From DATGQT01 sp033720695 (GTDB taxonomy: Bacteria > Bacteroidota > Rhodothermia > Rhodothermales > Rubricoccaceae), in contig JAWWCA010000216.1 of the NCBI GenBank assembly GCA_033720695.1, forward strand, positions 1 through 6,017: a stretch of DNA of 6,017 nt, in the 5' to 3' direction. A model generated the notes under the pieces. The model ran no database searches. It saw nothing but the letters and a program-made list of their open reading frames with translations, and had not been told where the DNA came from. The position numbers and the translations under genes were made by a program. Shown here piece after piece: positions 3,347-6,017 of the stretch. Within the stretch, counting starts at the first letter, position 1; every line of letters begins with the position of its first letter.

Positions 3347-6017
3347 CTACATGTTGCGGCGGTACTGGCCGCCGACCTCGAAGAGGGCCTCGGTGATCTG
3401 GCCGAGCGAGCAGACGCGGACGCCCTCCATCAGCTCCGCGAAGAGGTTCTCGCCGGCTCGGGCCTTGGCCTGGAGCCGCTCCAGCGCCCGAGCCGCCTCG
3501 TCCGCATGGCGGCGCTGGAAGCGGCGGACGCCCTCAAGCTGGCGCCGCTTCTCCTCCTCGGTCCCGCGCATGAGGTCGAGCGGGCCGTCGGCCGCCTCGC
3601 CCCCCTCGCGGCGGAACGTGTTGACGCCGACGATGGGGAGCTCGCCGGTGTGCTTCTTGTGCTCGTAGTAGAGGCTCTCCTCCTGGATCTTGCCGCGCTG
3701 GTACATGGTCTCCATCGCCCCGAGGACGCCGCCGCGGTCCGAGATCCGCTCGAACTCCTGGAGCACGGCCTCCTCCACGAGGTCGGTCAGCTCGTCGATG
3801 ATGTAGGCGCCCTGGAGCGGGTTCTCGTTCTTGGCCAGGCCCAGCTCCCGGTTGATGATGAGCTGGATGGCCATGGCGCGGCGCACGCTCTCCTCGGTCG
3901 GCGTCGTGATGGCCTCGTCGTAGGCGTTGGTGTGGAGGGAGTTGCAGTTGTCGTGGATCGCCATCAGGGCCTGGAGCGTGGTCCGGATGTCGTTGAACTG
4001 GATCTCCTGCGCGTGGAGGCTCCGGCCCGAGGTCTGGATGTGGTACTTCAGCTTCTGGGAGCGCTCGTCGGCCCCGTAGAGCTCGCGCATGGCGACGCTC
4101 CAGATCCGCCGGGCCACGCGGCCGAGGACGGAGTACTCGGCGTCCATCCCGTTCGAGAAGAAGAACGAGAGGTTGGGCGCGAACGCGTTGACGTCCATCC
4201 CCCGCGCCCGGTAGTACTCGACGTAGGTGAAGCCGTTGGCGAGCGTGAAGGCGAGCTGGGTGATGGGGTTGGCGCCGGCCTCGGCGATGTGGTAGCCGGA
4301 GATCGAGACGGAGTAGAAGTTGCGGACGCCGTGGTCGATGAAGTACTGCTGGACGTCGCCCATCACGCGGAGGGCGAACTCGGTCGAGAAGATGCAGGTG
4401 TTCTGCGCCTGGTCCTCCTTGAGGATGTCGGCCTGGACGGTGCCGCGGACCGACCGGAGCGCGCCCTCGCGGACGGTCTCGTACTCCTCTTCCGAGAGCA
4501 GCCCCCACCCGACCAGCTCGCGGCCGTCGGTGCCGAGGAGGCCGAGGCCGGTGCCGTCGTGCCCCTCGGGGAGGCCGTCGTCGTTGTAGGGGACGTAGAC
4601 GGGGCGGTCGTCGCCCAGCCTCTCGGCGATCGTCTGCTCGGCGTCCTGCCAGCGGCCCTCCCGCTTGAGGTACGCCTCCACCTGCTGGTCGATGGCCGTG
4701 TTCATGAACATGGCCAGGATCATCGGCGCGGGGCCGTTGATCGTCATCGAGACGCTCGTCTTGGGGTCGCACAGGTCGAAGCCCGAGTAGAGCTTCTTCA
4801 TGTCGTCGAGCGTGCAGATCGAGACGCCCGAGGTGCCGACCTTGCCGTAGATGTCGGGCCGCTCGGCGGGGTCGCGGCCGTAGAGGGTGACCGAGTCGAA
4901 GGCGGTCGAGAGCCGCTTCGCGGGCATGCCGAGCGAGACGAGGTGGAACCGCTTGTTCGTCCGCTCCGGCGTCCCCTCGCCCGCGAACATGCGCGTGGGG
5001 TCCTCGCCCGTCCGCTTGAGGGGGAAGACCCCGGCCGTGAAGGGGAAGAAGCCGGGGAGGTTCTCGGTGAGGGCGAAGCGGAGGCGCTCGCCCGGGTCCT
5101 CGGTGCGCGGCAGCGCCACGCGCGGCACCTTCGTCCCGCTCAGGGTCTCGTGGGTGAGCGGCTGGCGGATCTCCCTGCCGCGCACGGTATAGACGAACTC
5201 GTCCCCTCGGTACTGCTCGGCGAGGGCGTCCCAGTGGTCGAGGATCGCGCGGCAGCGGGGGTCGAGCCGTTCCCACCAGTACGCCGCCATCGTGTCGAGG
5301 CGATCCTCCAGGTGCTCGCGGTCGTCCGGCTCCCACGCCGCCACCTGCGCCTTCGCCCCCGTCGCCTGCCCCCACTTCCGCGCGTAGGCGACCTGCTCCT
5401 CGGCCCAGGCGCGGTAGCCACGCGCGGTCTCGGCGATTTCGGCGAGGTAACGCTGCCGCTTGGGCGGGATGAGCGCGAGGTCGGCGGGGTTCGGCTCGGG
5501 CAGCATCTCGCCGTCGAAGAGGGTCGAGTGATGCTCGAAGCCGTGCTCCCTAAGCTCTTCCAGGAGGGCGAGATACAGGCGTGAGACGCCGGGGTCGTTG
5601 AAGCGCGCCGCCATCGTCGGGTAGACCGGCATCGCGTCCGGCGCCGTGCCGAAGGCGCCGCGGTTGCGCTGCACCTGCTTCCGCACGTCGCGGAGGGCGT
5701 CCTCGCCGCCGCGCTTCTCGAACTTGTTGAGCGCCACGAGGTCGGCCGCGTCGAGCATCCCGATCTTCTCGAGCTGCGTCGGCGCGCCGAAGTCGGCCGT
5801 CATGACGTAGAGGGAGACGTCGACGAGGTCGGCCACCTCGGTGTCGGACTGCCCGATCCCGGCCGTCTCGACGACGACGAGGTCGAAGCCGGCCGCGCGG
5901 CACACGCCGATGGCCTCGCGGAGGGCCTGCGTCGTGGCGCGGTGCGCCTGCCGCGTGGCGAACGAGCGCATGTAGACGCGGTCGGCGTGCTCGCCGTAGA
6001 GCGCGTTCATGCGGATG
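3347..6017 (-). CDS. icmF: Fused isobutyryl-CoA mutase IcmF (5' end beyond window)
   Basis: Coenzyme B12-dependent mutase interconverting isobutyryl-CoA and n-butyryl-CoA; cytoplasmic. The frame is open to the right edge (the codons before the in-frame ATG at 6010 read I-R), so that ATG is internal. The B12-binding domain and GTPase P-loop lie outside the window. Counting from that ATG (887 residues): GTPase chaperone part at about 1-150, with G3-like ETAGIGQSD (48-56) and G4-like NKFEKRG (95-101); linker at about 160-310; mutase barrel from about 320 to the end. By motif alignment, Phe342 (RMFAGEG) takes the place of methylmalonyl-CoA mutase Tyr89 (RQYAGF). Gln536 (KEDQAQNTC) takes the place of its Arg207 (KEFMVRNTY). 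His574 in SGYH matches the conserved catalytic His. Loss of the carboxylate-binding Arg argues against methylmalonyl-CoA and for isobutyryl-CoA. The GTPase-mutase fusion is diagnostic of IcmF; pivalyl/isovaleryl specificity is not excluded. Not related to the type VI secretion IcmF. Stop is TAG. Confidence 0.95.
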   Translation of the reverse strand, partial: IRMNALYGEHADRVYMRSFATRQAHRATTQALREAIGVCRAAGFDLVVVETAGIGQSDTEVADLVDVSLYVMTADFGAPTQLEKIGMLDAADLVALNKFEKRGGEDALRDVRKQVQRNRGAFGTAPDAMPVYPTMAARFNDPGVSRLYLALLEELREHGFEHHSTLFDGEMLPEPNPADLALIPPKRQRYLAEIAETARGYRAWAEEQVAYARKWGQATGAKAQVAAWEPDDREHLEDRLDTMAAYWWERLDPRCRAILDHWDALAEQYRGDEFVYTVRGREIRQPLTHETLSGTKVPRVALPRTEDPGERLRFALTENLPGFFPFTAGVFPLKRTGEDPTRMFAGEGTPERTNKRFHLVSLGMPAKRLSTAFDSVTLYGRDPAERPDIYGKVGTSGVSICTLDDMKKLYSGFDLCDPKTSVSMTINGPAPMILAMFMNTAIDQQVEAYLKREGRWQDAEQTIAERLGDDRPVYVPYNDDGLPEGHDGTGLGLLGTDGRELVGWGLLSEEEYETVREGALRSVRGTVQADILKEDQAQNTCIFSTEFALRVMGDVQQYFIDHGVRNFYSVSISGYHIAEAGANPITQLAFTLANGFTYVEYYRARGMDVNAFAPNLSFFFSNGMDAEYSVLGRVARRIWSVAMRELYGADERSQKLKYHIQTSGRSLHAQEIQFNDIRTTLQALMAIHDNCNSLHTNAYDEAITTPTEESVRRAMAIQLIINRELGLAKNENPLQGAYIIDELTDLVEEAVLQEFERISDRGGVLGAMETMYQRGKIQEESLYYEHKKHTGELPIVGVNTFRREGGEAADGPLDLMRGTEEEKRRQLEGVRRFQRRHADEAARALERLQAKARAGENLFAELMEGVRVCSLGQITEALFEVGGQYRRNM

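Noticed and set aside
3314..5584. 756-codon open frame on the plus strand opposite icmF
   Set aside because: Composition is dominated by Val/Glu/Ala/Leu/Arg as expected from the antisense of GC-rich codons; it shows no domain and lies wholly over a well-supported gene.

Overview
The window is very GC-rich (about 70% over most of its length) and every gene I can support lies on the minus strand. Long open frames on the plus strand and in the other minus frames are shadows of GC-rich codon use. Taken together, four things suggest a high-GC member of the Bacteroidota/Rhodothermota side of the tree: a fused isobutyryl-CoA mutase, a DUF937 protein ending in a Ca-loop-like tail, a separate pabB-pabC pair, and start codons without Shine-Dalgarno sequences. 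That placement is inference; there is no rRNA or marker gene here.

Layout, in the direction of transcription from right to left. (1) 6017-3347: most of icmF, entering from the right edge inside its GTPase domain and running through the whole mutase domain. (2) 3346-3163: a short non-coding spacer with three 7-nt G/C homopolymers, a 13-bp direct repeat and a small hairpin followed by T4. (3) 3162-2665: a 165-aa protein I do not recognise. (4) 2634-1443: pabB (chorismate to aminodeoxychorismate). Its annotatable start is a GTG at 2495, but coding sequence clearly continues upstream and looks frameshifted. (5) 1446-805: pabC (aminodeoxychorismate lyase), overlapping pabB by 4 nt. (6) 787-176: a DUF937 protein, 17 nt after pabC. 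(7) 150-122: a perfect 12-bp stem-loop. (8) 133-1: a short, lower-GC, internally deleted remnant of a formylglycine-generating-enzyme/sulfatase-modifying-factor (FGE/SUMF1) domain gene that runs off the left edge.

Genes 3 to 6 are closely packed and co-directional, so they are probably one transcription unit. PabB and PabC act in succession to make p-aminobenzoate for folate; the glutaminase partner PabA is not in the window. IcmF is a separate function, interconverting isobutyryl-CoA and n-butyryl-CoA with coenzyme B12, with its own G-protein chaperone in the same chain. The DUF937 protein and the 165-aa protein have no function I can assign.

I found no convincing new biological system. The observations most worth following are the FGE remnant whose broken edge coincides with a perfect palindrome, and the displaced 5' end of pabB. 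No tRNA, rRNA, CRISPR array or complete mobile element was seen.
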